Numbered from the stretch's first letter, positions 17,779 to 26,902 are shown. The stretch is 39,097 bases of DNA from Fidelibacterota bacterium TCS55 (GCA_001577025.1 LSCF01000006.1:1-39097), one strand, 5' to 3'. Notes: generated by a model from the sequence alone, not told the origin. Numbers and translations are program-made.

Positions 17779-18856
17779 ATATATTAAAACCATCATATTG
17801 TTCATCCTTATTGGATGTGGTTTTGGGCAGTCTGATATTGATCTTTCTCGCCGCAATGCAGTCACCAAAGCCATCGAAATGGCCAGTCCTGCGGTGGCCA
17901 GCGTGAGCGTGACCCAAGTTCAGCGATATGCCATCAATCCATTTCAGCGGGATCCCTGGTTCGAATACTTTTTTCCACCCCAAATTCGCCAACGAGAGGT
18001 GAAGGGTTCAGGGTCCGGTGTGGTCATCAGTCCCGATGGATATGTGCTGACTAATGACCATGTGGTGGAGAATGCGACAAAAATTATTGTCACCCTTCCT
18101 GGCGGAAAGGAATACAATGCGGATGTGGTGGGAATGGACGAAGTGACCGATTTGGCGCTCCTAAAATTGGATGGAAGTAATTTCCCCTATGTGAAGATGG
18201 CGGACTCAGATGATTTAATTATTGGTGAGTGGGTGATTGCTTTGGGGAATCCATTTGGTTTATTTGACGTGAATCAGCAACCCACGGCCACCATCGGAAT
18301 TGTCAGTGGAAAAGATTTAGATTTTGGTCTGCAAAAAGGGCAAATATTTCAGGATATGATCCAGACAGATGCGGCCATTAATCCGGGAAATAGTGGCGGA
18401 CCATTGATTAATGCGAATGGTGAGGTTATCGGCATAAATACATTTATATATACAGGTAGCCAATCTAAACAAGGGTCAATAGGGATCGGATTTGCCATTC
18501 CTATTAATCGGGCAAGACGCATTGCTGAAGAATTAAAAACCAAAGGCCGTATTGTCCGGGATTTCTCAACAGGGTTGCGGGCCCAGCCCTTAGATCCGCG
18601 CACGGCTTCCTATCTGGATATTCCTCTAAAAGAAGGATTGATTATTACCCAAATCGATGAAAATAGTCCTGCAGAAAAAGCCAATCTTGAATATGGGGAT
18701 GTGATTATTACCGTCGAAAACCAAAAAGTATTAAGTCTCAATGATATTTTAGAAATTATTGAGGTGAATGATATTCGGCCTGGAGACCGCTTAAAAATGC
18801 GAATATGGCGGAATGGCAGGTACCTGAATCGCACACTTACTCTAGGAAAGCTCTAA
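17768..18856 (+). CDS. HtrA/Deg-family periplasmic serine protease, single PDZ
   Basis: This protein-quality-control protease has a trypsin fold. In 362 residues the catalytic triad is H98 (LTNDHVVE), D128 (VTDLALLKL) and S209 (NPGNSGGPL). One C-terminal PDZ domain follows (from LKEGLIITQIDENSPAEKA), so it is DegS-like in architecture rather than DegP-like. The N-terminus is hydrophobic with ILIGCGF, which could be a lipobox (Cys17) or simply a cleavable signal. ATG 17768 and ATG 17771 are adjacent; either may be used. It sits between truA and psd. Confidence 0.94.
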   Translation: MMNKYIKTIILFILIGCGFGQSDIDLSRRNAVTKAIEMASPAVASVSVTQVQRYAINPFQRDPWFEYFFPPQIRQREVKGSGSGVVISPDGYVLTNDHVVENATKIIVTLPGGKEYNADVVGMDEVTDLALLKLDGSNFPYVKMADSDDLIIGEWVIALGNPFGLFDVNQQPTATIGIVSGKDLDFGLQKGQIFQDMIQTDAAINPGNSGGPLINANGEVIGINTFIYTGSQSKQGSIGIGFAIPINRARRIAEELKTKGRIVRDFSTGLRAQPLDPRTASYLDIPLKEGLIITQIDENSPAEKANLEYGDVIITVENQKVLSLNDILEIIEVNDIRPGDRLKMRIWRNGRYLNRTLTLGKL

Positions 18857-18860
18857 CATC

Positions 18861-19499
18861 ATGATAGCAAAAGAAGGTCGAGTCATATTAATTCCACTCC
18901 TATTGATTACATTTCCTGTGGGTCTTTATGCCCATTCTACGGACAATCAGGCCATGATTATTCTCTACGCCGTATTGGGTGTGTTATTTCTATTTTGTCT
19001 CAATTTTTTCAGAGATCCCAAGCGGACCATCCCTATGGATGCCTCCTTGGTGCTTTCGCCTGCAGATGGTAAGGTGGTGAAAGTAACAGAAGTGAATGAC
19101 CCTCAAGTGGGTGAAGGTGCAAAACTGGTGTCCATATTTCTCAATGTATTTAATGTTCATGTGAATCGTGTACCCCTGGAAGGTATAGTTGAATCCACGG
19201 AAAGAAAATCGGGAAAATTCCTCGCTGCATTTGACCATAAAGCATCCGATGAAAATGAACAGGTGGTCACCGTTTTATCTCATGATTCCGGTCATTATAA
19301 AATCAAGCAAATTGCTGGTTTGATCGCCAGAAGAATCTTATGTTATGCCCAACCGGGACAAAAAATGCATAAGGGAGGGCGACTTGGCTTTATCCGCTTT
19401 GGGAGCCGAACCGATTTAATTATGCCTGCCCATGTAGATGTAAAAGTAGAAGTGGGTCAGAAAGTCACCGGGGGAGAAACAATTATTGGACAATTATGA
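18861..19499 (+). CDS. psd: Phosphatidylserine decarboxylase, short form
   Basis: Psd decarboxylates phosphatidylserine to phosphatidylethanolamine using a pyruvoyl group made by self-cleavage. It has 212 residues, which is the compact archaeal/Gram-positive-like type. Two N-terminal membrane segments come first. VLSPADGKVVKV and NVFNVHVNRVP (His residues for processing) follow. The cleavage site is G181-S182 in RFGSRTDLIMP. The stop overlaps the pssA start (ATGA), so consecutive pathway steps are encoded together. Confidence 0.96.
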   Translation: MIAKEGRVILIPLLLITFPVGLYAHSTDNQAMIILYAVLGVLFLFCLNFFRDPKRTIPMDASLVLSPADGKVVKVTEVNDPQVGEGAKLVSIFLNVFNVHVNRVPLEGIVESTERKSGKFLAAFDHKASDENEQVVTVLSHDSGHYKIKQIAGLIARRILCYAQPGQKMHKGGRLGFIRFGSRTDLIMPAHVDVKVEVGQKVTGGETIIGQL

Positions 19500-20269
19500 A
19501 CGGATTTAAACCAAACCGACCCAAACGATTGAAACGGTCCTTTATTCCCAATGTGGCCACAGTTTTCAATATGTTTTTGGGCTTTCTGTCCATTACTCTC
19601 ATTCTGAATGGGGAGCCCATCAAAGCCGGTTGGGTCATGATTTTGGGCATCCTGTTTGATGTGCTTGATGGAAAGCTGGCCCGATCGATGGGACTTACAT
19701 CCCGATTTGGGACAGAATTCGACTCATTGGCGGATACCATCACATTTTGTGCAGTTCCTTCTGTATTGGTCTACTATACCTATGTGGAAGGATTGCCCAA
19801 ACTACTTGGGGCAGCCATTAGTTTTATGCCATTATTATTTGGGACCATTCGTTTGGCCAAATTCAACGTTGCTACAGATGATGGACCGAAGCCTTACTTT
19901 ATCGGATTAACCACACCCCTGGGTGCCATCACGATCGTGAGTTTTATGCTGTTTAATTTCGAAATGTATGGTGATATGGGCGATCCGCGATTGGCCTTGG
20001 TGTTGGTGGCCTTGGTTAGTTTTTTAGAAATCAGTCCTGTGCGGATTACGAAATTCCCCCTATTGAGTCTAAAACAGGGGCGTTCGAACAATCTTCGCCT
20101 CATCGGATTGGGTTTAGTGTTAGTTGGATTGCTTTTTTACCAAGGGTTGATTTTATTCCCACTCATGGCTATTTATATTTCTTGGTCGATTATACAATGG
20201 ATGTTGGACCATGATCGACTTTCAGATGATACACAAATAAAATCACAATCGGAGAATTCGAATGACTAA
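19496..20269 (+). CDS. pssA: CDP-diacylglycerol-serine O-phosphatidyltransferase
   Basis: PssA makes phosphatidylserine from CDP-diacylglycerol and serine, the substrate for Psd upstream. The 257-residue membrane protein carries the CDP-alcohol phosphotransferase signature: DGKLAR, then G in SRFG, then D and D in EFDSLAD, with the D-x2-DG part in FDVLDGK. Several hydrophobic helices follow. It overlaps psd by four bases and the downstream small membrane gene by eight. Confidence 0.95.
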   Translation: MNGFKPNRPKRLKRSFIPNVATVFNMFLGFLSITLILNGEPIKAGWVMILGILFDVLDGKLARSMGLTSRFGTEFDSLADTITFCAVPSVLVYYTYVEGLPKLLGAAISFMPLLFGTIRLAKFNVATDDGPKPYFIGLTTPLGAITIVSFMLFNFEMYGDMGDPRLALVLVALVSFLEISPVRITKFPLLSLKQGRSNNLRLIGLGLVLVGLLFYQGLILFPLMAIYISWSIIQWMLDHDRLSDDTQIKSQSENSND

Positions 20270-20549
20270 ACGTGATATGGGGATGGTGTTCATCATCCTC
20301 CTGTTCGGCACTCTTTTTGGCACATTGCTGGGAGAACTGTTGGGATGGCTCTTACCCGATAGTGTAGTGAAAGAATTTTTCTTAAAAAGTGTTGAATTTA
20401 ATCTCGGTGGATTGGTAGGCAGTGAAACCGGGGTAGTAACCCTCAATCTCATAATGCTCACCATTCAATTTGGGCTTTCACTTACATTCAATTTTACCAG
20501 CATTATCGGTTTTGCGTCCGCCTATTATTTCCTGCGGTATTTCCGGTAA
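20262..20549 (+). CDS. Small DUF4321-like membrane protein
   Basis: This 95-residue protein has two membrane segments, an N-terminal one (GMVFIILLFGTLFGTLLGELLGWLL) and a C-terminal one ending in ASAYYFLRYFR. Between them lies VVKEFFLKSVEF, with leucine-rich strands resembling DUF4321. Members are short and uncharacterised. The start overlaps pssA by eight bases, so it belongs to the phospholipid-synthesis operon, but no role is known. Confidence 0.65.
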   Translation: MTKRDMGMVFIILLFGTLFGTLLGELLGWLLPDSVVKEFFLKSVEFNLGGLVGSETGVVTLNLIMLTIQFGLSLTFNFTSIIGFASAYYFLRYFR

Positions 20550-20600
20550 GCGATATAAATTTACCATTAGATAAATTCAAGATTCAGCGGAGGATTAGAT

Positions 20601-20834
20601 ATGTCAGGATATGAACTTCATTATGCAGCCATGCCCGGTGGATGGGAAATGGTTGTTATTGCCTTGGTCATTTTATTGATGTTTGGTGCAAAAAAATTAC
20701 CCGAATTGGCCCGTGGATTGGGGCAAGGGATCCGGGAATTCAAAGGGGCAGTAGATGGTGTGAAAGATGAGTTAAAAGAGACCCAAGATTCCATTGAAAA
20801 GGAGCCAACTTCAGAAGAAAAATCAGACAATTAA
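20601..20834 (+). CDS. tatA: Sec-independent protein translocase TatA/TatE
   Basis: TatA forms the conducting part of the twin-arginine translocase for folded proteins. It has 77 residues with an N-terminal membrane helix (MVVIALVILLMFGAKKLPELARGLG). The FG hinge is followed by an amphipathic helix and an acidic, Ser/Glu-rich tail (EKEPTSEEKSDN). The site GGAGGA-like CGGAGGA at 20588-20594 lies 6 bases before ATG. TatC is not in the window. A Rho-independent terminator follows 22 bases downstream. Confidence 0.95.
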   Translation: MSGYELHYAAMPGGWEMVVIALVILLMFGAKKLPELARGLGQGIREFKGAVDGVKDELKETQDSIEKEPTSEEKSDN

Positions 20835-20856
20835 AATCTGAATCATAACTTTCAAT

Positions 20857-20885
20857 AAAAAGGGATCGGTTCGGTCCCTTTTTTT
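20857..20885 (+). terminator. Rho-independent terminator after tatA
   Basis: AAAAAGGGATC pairs with GGTCCCTTTTT around a GGTTC loop and is followed by a T-run. It ends the long block begun near yicC and separates it from the Bat operon. Confidence 0.9.
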
Positions 20886-20948
20886 ATGGTTTTATCTCTT
20901 AAAATATGAAACAAAATCGGCAATCGTCCGTAAGTCCAACCAATTGCA

Positions 20949-21920
20949 ATGATCACATTTGGTAGTCCATGGTATCTCGTGGGGTTAATCCTTATCCCGC
21001 TTCTCTATTTTTGGCAGAGACGTTCCGCCAAATCACAAGAAGGATCTATTCGAATTTCTGCTGCTGCATTGGTTTCAGATCAAATGAAAAGGCGAGGGAA
21101 GCGACGGATTGGTCTGTTAACTGCGCTCCAATATTTAACACTCTGCCTTGTATTAATGGGGTTATCCAGACCGCGATTAATTGACGCTATGCAGGAGACC
21201 AATGTGGATGTGGTGGATATTGTATTGGTCATGGATATCAGTTCTTCTATGCTGGCCACGGACTTTCCTCCCAACCGCCTTGAAGCAGTTAAAAAGACAG
21301 CAAAAGATTTTATCAATGCCCGTTCCGGTGATCGGATGGGCGTTCTTGTATTTGCAGGCGAATCATTTATTCAGTGTCCCTTGACCATCGATCAGGATGT
21401 GGTATTATCCCTCATGGATGAAATCAGAGTGGCAGAACAATCTTATGATGGAACTGCCATTGGTATGGCTATTGCCAATGCCACCAATCGACTTCGCCAC
21501 AGTGATGCTAAAAGTAAAGTTATGATTTTGCTTTCTGACGGTAGTAACAATGCGGGGGAACTAGATCCCATCACAGCAGCGGATTTGGCAGCCAAATTTG
21601 GTATTAAGATCTATACCATTGGTGCCGGGACCAATCAGGATGTATCATTTATTCCCGGTCGTGGATATATTCGAAATGAAATTGATGAAGAAACGCTTCG
21701 GTCCATTTCACAGCGGACGAATGGACGGTATTTTCGCGCCACCAATGTTTCCGTATTGGAAGAAGTATATACCACCATCGATCAGTTAGAGCGTACAGAA
21801 ATCGAAGTCAAAGAATATACGCGCTATCGTGAATTGTTTGGATGGTTCCTTATTCCTGCAATCATTTTTGGTTTGGGTGGTCAAACGATAGATCGAACAC
21901 TGTTCCGGCGTCGCTTATGA
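20949..21920 (+). CDS. batA: BatA-like von Willebrand factor A domain protein
   Basis: First gene of a Bat (Bacteroides aerotolerance-like) operon. It has 323 residues. Membrane helices sit at both ends (WYLVGLILIPLLYFW near the N-terminus and LFGWFLIPAIIFGLG near the C-terminus). The VWA domain between them has an intact MIDAS: DISSSM for D-x-S-x-S, a Thr in YDGTAIGMA, and the later Asp in LLSDGSNNAG. MoxR and DUF58 genes, which usually precede batA, are absent immediately upstream; tatA and a terminator lie there instead. The stop overlaps batB by ATGA. Confidence 0.9.
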   Translation: MITFGSPWYLVGLILIPLLYFWQRRSAKSQEGSIRISAAALVSDQMKRRGKRRIGLLTALQYLTLCLVLMGLSRPRLIDAMQETNVDVVDIVLVMDISSSMLATDFPPNRLEAVKKTAKDFINARSGDRMGVLVFAGESFIQCPLTIDQDVVLSLMDEIRVAEQSYDGTAIGMAIANATNRLRHSDAKSKVMILLSDGSNNAGELDPITAADLAAKFGIKIYTIGAGTNQDVSFIPGRGYIRNEIDEETLRSISQRTNGRYFRATNVSVLEEVYTTIDQLERTEIEVKEYTRYRELFGWFLIPAIIFGLGGQTIDRTLFRRRL

Positions 21921-22942
21921 TTGATTTTAGATTTCCATTCATGCTCTATGTCTATATTCCTTTGACCATTCTCTGGTTCATTTGGATATGGCGTGGACGA
22001 AAACAAAAGATATTATCTGAAACTGATTCACGGCTCCGTTCACGTTTATTCAATCAAATGGATTTGAATCGATTAAAATGGAAACAGCGGTTTTTATTGT
22101 TATCCATGGTGATGTTAGTATTTGCAGCATCAGGGCCCCAAATCGGAACGAGGCTCGCCCCATTAGACCGGAAAGGGGTAGATTTGGTTTTTTCCATCGA
22201 TGTATCCACCAGTATGAATGCAGAGGATGTAAAGCCCAGCCGATTGGAAAAAGCTAAATTTGAAATATCCCAAATGATTCGCCAATTAAAAGGTGATCGG
22301 GTGGCCTTGATCGTGTTTGCCGGCTCCAGCCACATGTATTTACCGCTGACCACCGATTATGAAGCGGCCAGGTTATTTCTCGATAAAATTGATACACAAA
22401 TGATTCCGACCCAAGGAACGGCACTGAGTTCAGCTCTTCAAACGGGATTATCTGCATTTACAGAAGATGATTCAAAATATAAGGTTTTGGTGTTGGTCAC
22501 GGATGGGGAGGACCATGAAGGACAAGCGATTGATCTAGCGAAACAAGCGGCAAGCAGAGGGATGATTATCCATACGGTGGGTGTGGGCACTGCATCGGGA
22601 TCGCTCATTCCTGTTATCGATAAACAAGGTATTCGAGATTACAAGCGGGACGGTTCGGGCAAATTGATAACATCCGTCATCAATGAAGCCATTCTCAATG
22701 ATATTGCCAATGCAGGGAACGGTACTTATGTTAAATTTGATAATAAGCCGGCTAATTTCCGGGGCATTATGACGGCCATTGATAGTATGGAAAAACGCAC
22801 ATTAAAGTCACATATCTATTCTGAATATGAAGATCGTTATCAGTCCTTCGCCATTTTATCCATGGGATTGATGGTAGTGGGTATGCTGATCCCCACCCGA
22901 AGCAAAGGCGATGATACCTGGCGAGGCCGTTTTGTTCAGTAA
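21917..22942 (+). CDS. batB: BatB-like von Willebrand factor A domain protein
   Basis: ATG 21917, overlapping the batA stop, is preferred over ATG 21842, giving 341 residues. N-terminal helices (FMLYVYIPLTILWFIWIW and RFLLLSMVMLVFAASG) precede a VWA domain with MIDAS DVSTSMNAED, TQGTALSSALQ and LVTDGEDHEG. A C-terminal helix is FAILSMGLMVVGMLIP. It probably forms a membrane complex with BatA; the molecular role of Bat proteins is not settled. Its end overlaps the batC frame. Confidence 0.9.
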   Translation: MIDFRFPFMLYVYIPLTILWFIWIWRGRKQKILSETDSRLRSRLFNQMDLNRLKWKQRFLLLSMVMLVFAASGPQIGTRLAPLDRKGVDLVFSIDVSTSMNAEDVKPSRLEKAKFEISQMIRQLKGDRVALIVFAGSSHMYLPLTTDYEAARLFLDKIDTQMIPTQGTALSSALQTGLSAFTEDDSKYKVLVLVTDGEDHEGQAIDLAKQAASRGMIIHTVGVGTASGSLIPVIDKQGIRDYKRDGSGKLITSVINEAILNDIANAGNGTYVKFDNKPANFRGIMTAIDSMEKRTLKSHIYSEYEDRYQSFAILSMGLMVVGMLIPTRSKGDDTWRGRFVQ

Positions 22943-23609
22943 GTCCTTCATCCCATTTCTGTTTATTTCATCTGCACTGTTGGGGCAGGATAATGGGATG
23001 AGCCATTATGAAAATCAAGAATTCGAAGCGGCTCAACAATATTATGAATCAGTCCTTATGGAACGGGGAAACAATGCAGAAGCCCACTTTGGTCGTGGTG
23101 CATCCTCATTTCAACGAGGAGATTTAGAAACAGCAAAACAGTCCTTTGAGCAATCCTTGAAATCTGAAGATGCATCTCTTCAGGCCAAAGCCATGTATAA
23201 TTTGGGGAATACCTTCTATCAAAATCAAAAAACAGAAGAAGCATTGGCCTTTTATAGAAAAGCACTAGAGTTGGACCCGACGGATAAAGAAGCGAAATAC
23301 AATTACGAATATTTAAAGTATCAGCAAGAACCGCCGAAAGACGAAAATCAAGAGCAGGATCAAAACCAAGATCAGGAAAACAAAGACCAGGAAGAACAGG
23401 AACAAGAAAAACAGGACCAAGAGGAAGAAGAGCAGGAGAACCAAGAAGAAGAGGATGAAAAGCAGGAAGAGCAAAACCAGGACCAGCAGCAACAACAACA
23501 AGAGCAACAACAGCAGCAACAAGAAGCATCTGAAGAAGAAAAAGCACAAGATTTAAAGCAAGCAGAAAGCATCCTGGATGCCCTGAAGCAGGATGAAAAA
23601 AACAGGTAA
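22911..23609 (+). CDS. batC: BatC-like TPR protein with acidic/glutamine-rich tail
   Basis: Two to three TPR units are visible: FEAAQQYYESVLMERGNNAEAHFGRG, FQRGDLETAKQSFEQSL, and KAMYNLGNTFYQNQKTEEALAFYRKALELDP. A long low-complexity Glu/Gln/Asp segment follows (about residues 144-205). The start may be ATG 22911 or TTG 22932, which begins a signal-like hydrophobic segment. The frame stops at TAA 23607-23609 after DEKNR, but the same frame continues KQQIARAKSRKLAKDW to a TAA at 23658-23660 that overlaps the batD ATG. This looks like an interrupted conserved C-terminal tail (see findings). Confidence 0.85.
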   Translation: MIPGEAVLFSKSFIPFLFISSALLGQDNGMSHYENQEFEAAQQYYESVLMERGNNAEAHFGRGASSFQRGDLETAKQSFEQSLKSEDASLQAKAMYNLGNTFYQNQKTEEALAFYRKALELDPTDKEAKYNYEYLKYQQEPPKDENQEQDQNQDQENKDQEEQEQEKQDQEEEEQENQEEEDEKQEEQNQDQQQQQQEQQQQQQEASEEEKAQDLKQAESILDALKQDEKNR

Positions 23610-23659
23610 AAGCAGCAAATTGCTCGCGCCAAATCACGAAAGTTGGCAAAGGACTGGTA

Positions 23660-25375
23660 ATGCTGAAGCGAGTTTTCCAAATTTTCTTATTTATTGGTTT
23701 TCTATGGGGGCAAGTCTCTGTTACTGCGTCTGTAGATGTGAATCGCATTTCTCAAAGTGAAACAGTGGGGTTTAAAATTGTAGCCACCAATGCAGATGGT
23801 ACACCGAATGTAGATATTTCCCCACTGCTTAAAGATTTCAAAATAGTGTCAGGTCCTGCCCAACAAACCAATATCCAATGGGTGAACGGTGCAATGACAA
23901 GTTCTCGTAGCCTCAGCTGGACCCTATTGGCAAAAAAAGAAGGAAAGCTCAATATCCCCGGACTCAATGTAAACATTGGGAAGCAGGCCTATCGTACCAA
24001 ACCCATTGGAATTACAGTTGAAAAGGGCGCCGGCCGTGCCCAAATGGCCAATTTATTTATTGAAGCCAAACCAGACAAGGAACAGGCCTATCCTGGAGAG
24101 CAGGTTACGGTCACTTATCGGTTATTTACTCGATTGAACTTATCCATCGAAGATATAGAATATCCAAAAAGTGTTGGTTTCTGGAATGAAGATCTCCGCG
24201 TGGCGCAAACAGTACGATTTAGAGATACCCAGATTAATGGGGTTGGTTATAAAGTAGCCACTCTATATAAAGCGGCCATGTTTCCCACTCAAACGGGAGA
24301 TTTGGTCATTGCGCCCATGACGGCCATTTGCAATGTAGAGAAACCATCCAAAAGACGGCCAAGCGGCGTTTTTGACGATCCATTTTTTAATTCCATGTTT
24401 CGGGAAACTCAGCGGCAATTCATTCAATCTGACTCATTAAAGATTACCGTCATGCCTTATCCCAAATCACCGCCGGCAGATTTTACAGGTGCCGTGGGGA
24501 AATTTGATGTGGTTTCTTGGGTGGATACGCCAGTAGTTAAGGTGAATGAAGCCATTACGTTTAAGGTGAGGCTTAAGGGAACGGGAAACTTGAATCAATT
24601 CAATATGAATACGATTAACTTTCCACAGAATATGGAAGTGTTTCCGCCCACATCATCTTTTAAGCGGGATGAATTTCGGGATGAACTCACTGGCGAACTT
24701 TCATTGGAATATATCTTAATACCTCGAATTCCAGGGGAGTTCAGGTTAAATCCAGTGACGCTGACCTATTTTGATCCGGCAATTGATCAATTTGTGACGG
24801 CCAGAAGTCCATCTGAATCTATAGCGGTAAAACCCGGTGATAAATCAGAAATTGCTTCCACAGGTATCAATCGAGAAGATGTTGCCTTTATTGGTGAGGA
24901 TATTCGATATATTCGCACCCAAACACCAAAATGGACGCCAAGGGGCGAACAATCTATCCCCATATGGGTATGGGGTACATACGTCATCGCCGCAGGATTA
25001 TTCATATTTCCAGGTATGTTTTCAAAAGTTCAATCGAATCGTTCGTCCACCGCCGGTATAAGGCGAGCCAAGGGCGCCTTAAAAGTGGCATTACAATCGT
25101 TAAGTACTCAAGCTGAGGATCCGTTTACCCATACGGCAGAAGTCATGTATCGGTACTTTCAATCCAAATTATTTTTAGCCTCAGAACATTTAGACCCAAT
25201 GATATTGGAATCAGCGTTGATGAATAAAGTATCCAATCCATTGGTATTGGAAGCAGTGGCCATTGCCAAAATTTGTGATGCAGGCCGGTTCGGCCCTGAA
25301 GCCAGTGAAGCAAAAGATACACTCCAAATGCAGGCGGGGGAACTCTTGAAGCAAATCGATGGTGAGTTGGCATGA
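23660..25375 (+). CDS. batD: BatD-like oxygen-tolerance protein
   Basis: The 571-residue envelope protein has a signal peptide (RVFQIFLFIGFLWGQ). Repeated Ig-like beta domains carry the BatD pattern: ASVDVNRISQSETVGFKI near the N-terminus, YPGEQVTVTYRLFT, and AITFKVRLKGTGNLNQF. One membrane helix (WVWGTYVIAAGLFIFPGMF) precedes a C-terminal cytoplasmic helical region. ATG 23660 is fixed by the TAATG overlap with the extended batC frame. The stop overlaps batE by ATGA. Confidence 0.88.
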   Translation: MLKRVFQIFLFIGFLWGQVSVTASVDVNRISQSETVGFKIVATNADGTPNVDISPLLKDFKIVSGPAQQTNIQWVNGAMTSSRSLSWTLLAKKEGKLNIPGLNVNIGKQAYRTKPIGITVEKGAGRAQMANLFIEAKPDKEQAYPGEQVTVTYRLFTRLNLSIEDIEYPKSVGFWNEDLRVAQTVRFRDTQINGVGYKVATLYKAAMFPTQTGDLVIAPMTAICNVEKPSKRRPSGVFDDPFFNSMFRETQRQFIQSDSLKITVMPYPKSPPADFTGAVGKFDVVSWVDTPVVKVNEAITFKVRLKGTGNLNQFNMNTINFPQNMEVFPPTSSFKRDEFRDELTGELSLEYILIPRIPGEFRLNPVTLTYFDPAIDQFVTARSPSESIAVKPGDKSEIASTGINREDVAFIGEDIRYIRTQTPKWTPRGEQSIPIWVWGTYVIAAGLFIFPGMFSKVQSNRSSTAGIRRAKGALKVALQSLSTQAEDPFTHTAEVMYRYFQSKLFLASEHLDPMILESALMNKVSNPLVLEAVAIAKICDAGRFGPEASEAKDTLQMQAGELLKQIDGELA

Positions 25376-26109
25376 ACCGTATAATTCTCACGTTATGTAT
25401 TACCTTCGGCTGGGCCCAGTCTCCCGATTCACTCTATCAATTGGGGAATCGTTATTATGAAGCGGAGCAATATCAACAGGCTGCCAATACATACGAAAAA
25501 CTTTCCCGTCAGGTGGTCCATGAAGATTTGTTTCTTAATTTGGGTAATGCCTATTTCAGGATGGGTGAATTGGGCCATGCCATTTGGGCTTATGAAAAGG
25601 GTTACGATTTATCGCCCAGAAATGGGGACCTGAATTATAATTTAAATTTTGTTCGGGCACAAGTACGAGATAGAATTATGCCACCGGATGATTTTATTTT
25701 TGTAGCCATATATCGTGCCATCGTAGAAAAATTAACCATTCTGGATCTCATTACTTTGGCCGGATTTCTTTTCATAGGATTGGGATGTATTTACGTACTG
25801 AGAGTGAATGGTTTGATTGCTGACCGGATGGGAGGCATTGTAAACGGGTTTTTACTGGTGTTTCTATTATCCACAGGTTGGATCATGCTGGATAAATACT
25901 GGGAAGTATCCGATGAGAAAGAAGCCATTGTGATTGCTGCCGCTGTGGATGTACGGTCTGCACCTATTGAACGGGGAGAAAATGTGGTCTTTCGTATCCA
26001 TGAAGGAACCAAAGTGGATATTACCGCCACCCAGGCCGGTTGGGTTGAGGTCATCCTCCTAGATGGAAAAAAAGGATGGATGGCCGCAGAAAACGTCCGC
26101 ACGCTATGA
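25372..26109 (+). CDS. batE: BatE-like TPR protein with SH3-like domain
   Basis: In 245 residues there is a signal peptide, and then TPR repeats (YQLGNRYYEAEQYQQAANTYEKL and LFLNLGNAYFRMGELGHAIWAYEKGYDLSP). Two membrane helices follow (LITLAGFLFIGLGCIYVL and GIVNGFLLVFLLSTGWIML). The C-terminal bacterial SH3-like domain runs from IVIAAAVDVRSAP to KKGWMAAENVRTL. This is the usual architecture of the last Bat operon member. The SPOR gene starts at its stop (ATGA at 26106-26109), extending the operon. Confidence 0.86.
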   Translation: MNRIILTLCITFGWAQSPDSLYQLGNRYYEAEQYQQAANTYEKLSRQVVHEDLFLNLGNAYFRMGELGHAIWAYEKGYDLSPRNGDLNYNLNFVRAQVRDRIMPPDDFIFVAIYRAIVEKLTILDLITLAGFLFIGLGCIYVLRVNGLIADRMGGIVNGFLLVFLLSTGWIMLDKYWEVSDEKEAIVIAAAVDVRSAPIERGENVVFRIHEGTKVDITATQAGWVEVILLDGKKGWMAAENVRTL

Positions 26110-26528
26110 AGTATTTAATATTTGCTCTCGCGAGCAGTCTTTGTCTGGCTCAATCCGATAAAATCAAATTTGATCCCAGCAAATTAAAAAACCCTGAACC
26201 TCGATGGCCGAAAATTATTTCGCCACTCACTGTGGATAGCCAATGGGTGAAAACGGAGACGGTTGATTCGGCCCAGGTCATTATTGAAGGGTTTCGTGTT
26301 CAGGTATTGGCCACAGGAGATAGAGGTAAGGCCGAAAATTTAAAAAATGATTTATCCTTGAAGTATACCCATGATATCTATGTCGTTTTTGAAGCACCCA
26401 ACTATAAAGTTCGGATGGGCAATTTTATTGACCGTAAACATGCAGAATCATTTCGCCAATCATTGGTAAATAGTGGATATCCTTCTGCATGGATTATCCG
26501 TACACGAATTGATCCGAATTTGAAATAA
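26106..26528 (+). CDS. SPOR-domain exported protein
   Basis: ATG 26106 overlaps the batE stop and begins a signal peptide (MKYLIFALASSLCLAQ), giving 140 residues. The C-terminal half is a SPOR/Sporulation-related repeat: FRVQVLATGDRGKAENLKNDL and then VVFEAPNYKVRMGNFIDRKHAESFRQSLVNSGY. SPOR domains bind denuded septal peptidoglycan, so a division-site or envelope role is likely, but its link to the Bat proteins is unknown. Confidence 0.85.
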   Translation: MKYLIFALASSLCLAQSDKIKFDPSKLKNPEPRWPKIISPLTVDSQWVKTETVDSAQVIIEGFRVQVLATGDRGKAENLKNDLSLKYTHDIYVVFEAPNYKVRMGNFIDRKHAESFRQSLVNSGYPSAWIIRTRIDPNLK

Positions 26529-26902
26529 GCTTACGTCTTATAATCTTTGCGGAAGTTTTTGTTTAATCATAGTCCGCTTATTGTATAGCTCATAGGTACG
26601 CTATCTCCCAATCGGATCTTCTGCAAAGTAATCTATTTATCTTATAGATTCCGAATCAAAGTCCGGAATGACAAATATGTATAAAAGATGAATATATTTC
26701 AATTTTAAGATTTTATTAAAGTTCTATTTAAGTATATTTTTAGACCCACCATATAAATTTATGCCAACATTTTCACCCGTGAGTCGTAAAGGTTAGGCCT
26801 ATCAAAAGTGATTTAAATTGTTAATGTTGGTGATAGAAAGGATATTTATTGATAAAGCGCTTGTACCGTTTTAGATAGACAAAAGAAATTCAATAGACTT
26901 TT
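26529..26902. other. Non-coding stretch upstream of the SARP-like regulator
   Basis: This AT-rich stretch has no convincing gene. It contains a dispersed-repeat-like fragment at 26646-26675. It also holds a segment near 26706-26726 (TTTTAAGATTTTATTAAAG) that resembles one downstream of the regulator near 29490-29515. A promoter for the regulator is expected close to 26830-26890 but none is recognised with confidence. Confidence 0.5.
26646..26675. repeat. Dispersed-repeat-like palindrome fragment
   Basis: AGATTCCG...CCGGAATGACA with arms ATTCCG (26648-26653) and CGGAAT (26664-26669). The minus strand reads TGTCATTCCGGACT, a start shared with many short dispersed palindromic repeats and related in layout to the repeat at 5521. 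Confidence 0.45.

Noticed and set aside
22932-22958. TTG 22932 as the definite batC start
   Set aside because: It gives a plausible signal peptide, but ATG 22911 is equally possible; the choice cannot be made from sequence alone.
23330-23540. Direct-repeat or CRISPR-like array in the CAG/GAA-rich segment
   Set aside because: It is in-frame low-complexity coding for Gln/Glu with no constant repeat-spacer spacing.
23607-23609. Recoding of the batC stop as selenocysteine
   Set aside because: The codon is TAA, not TGA, and no SECIS-like hairpin follows.
23056-23748. Long antisense open frames opposite batC, including Leu- and Cys-rich ones
   Set aside because: They are mirror images of the Gln/Glu codon repeats of batC and have no recognisable content.
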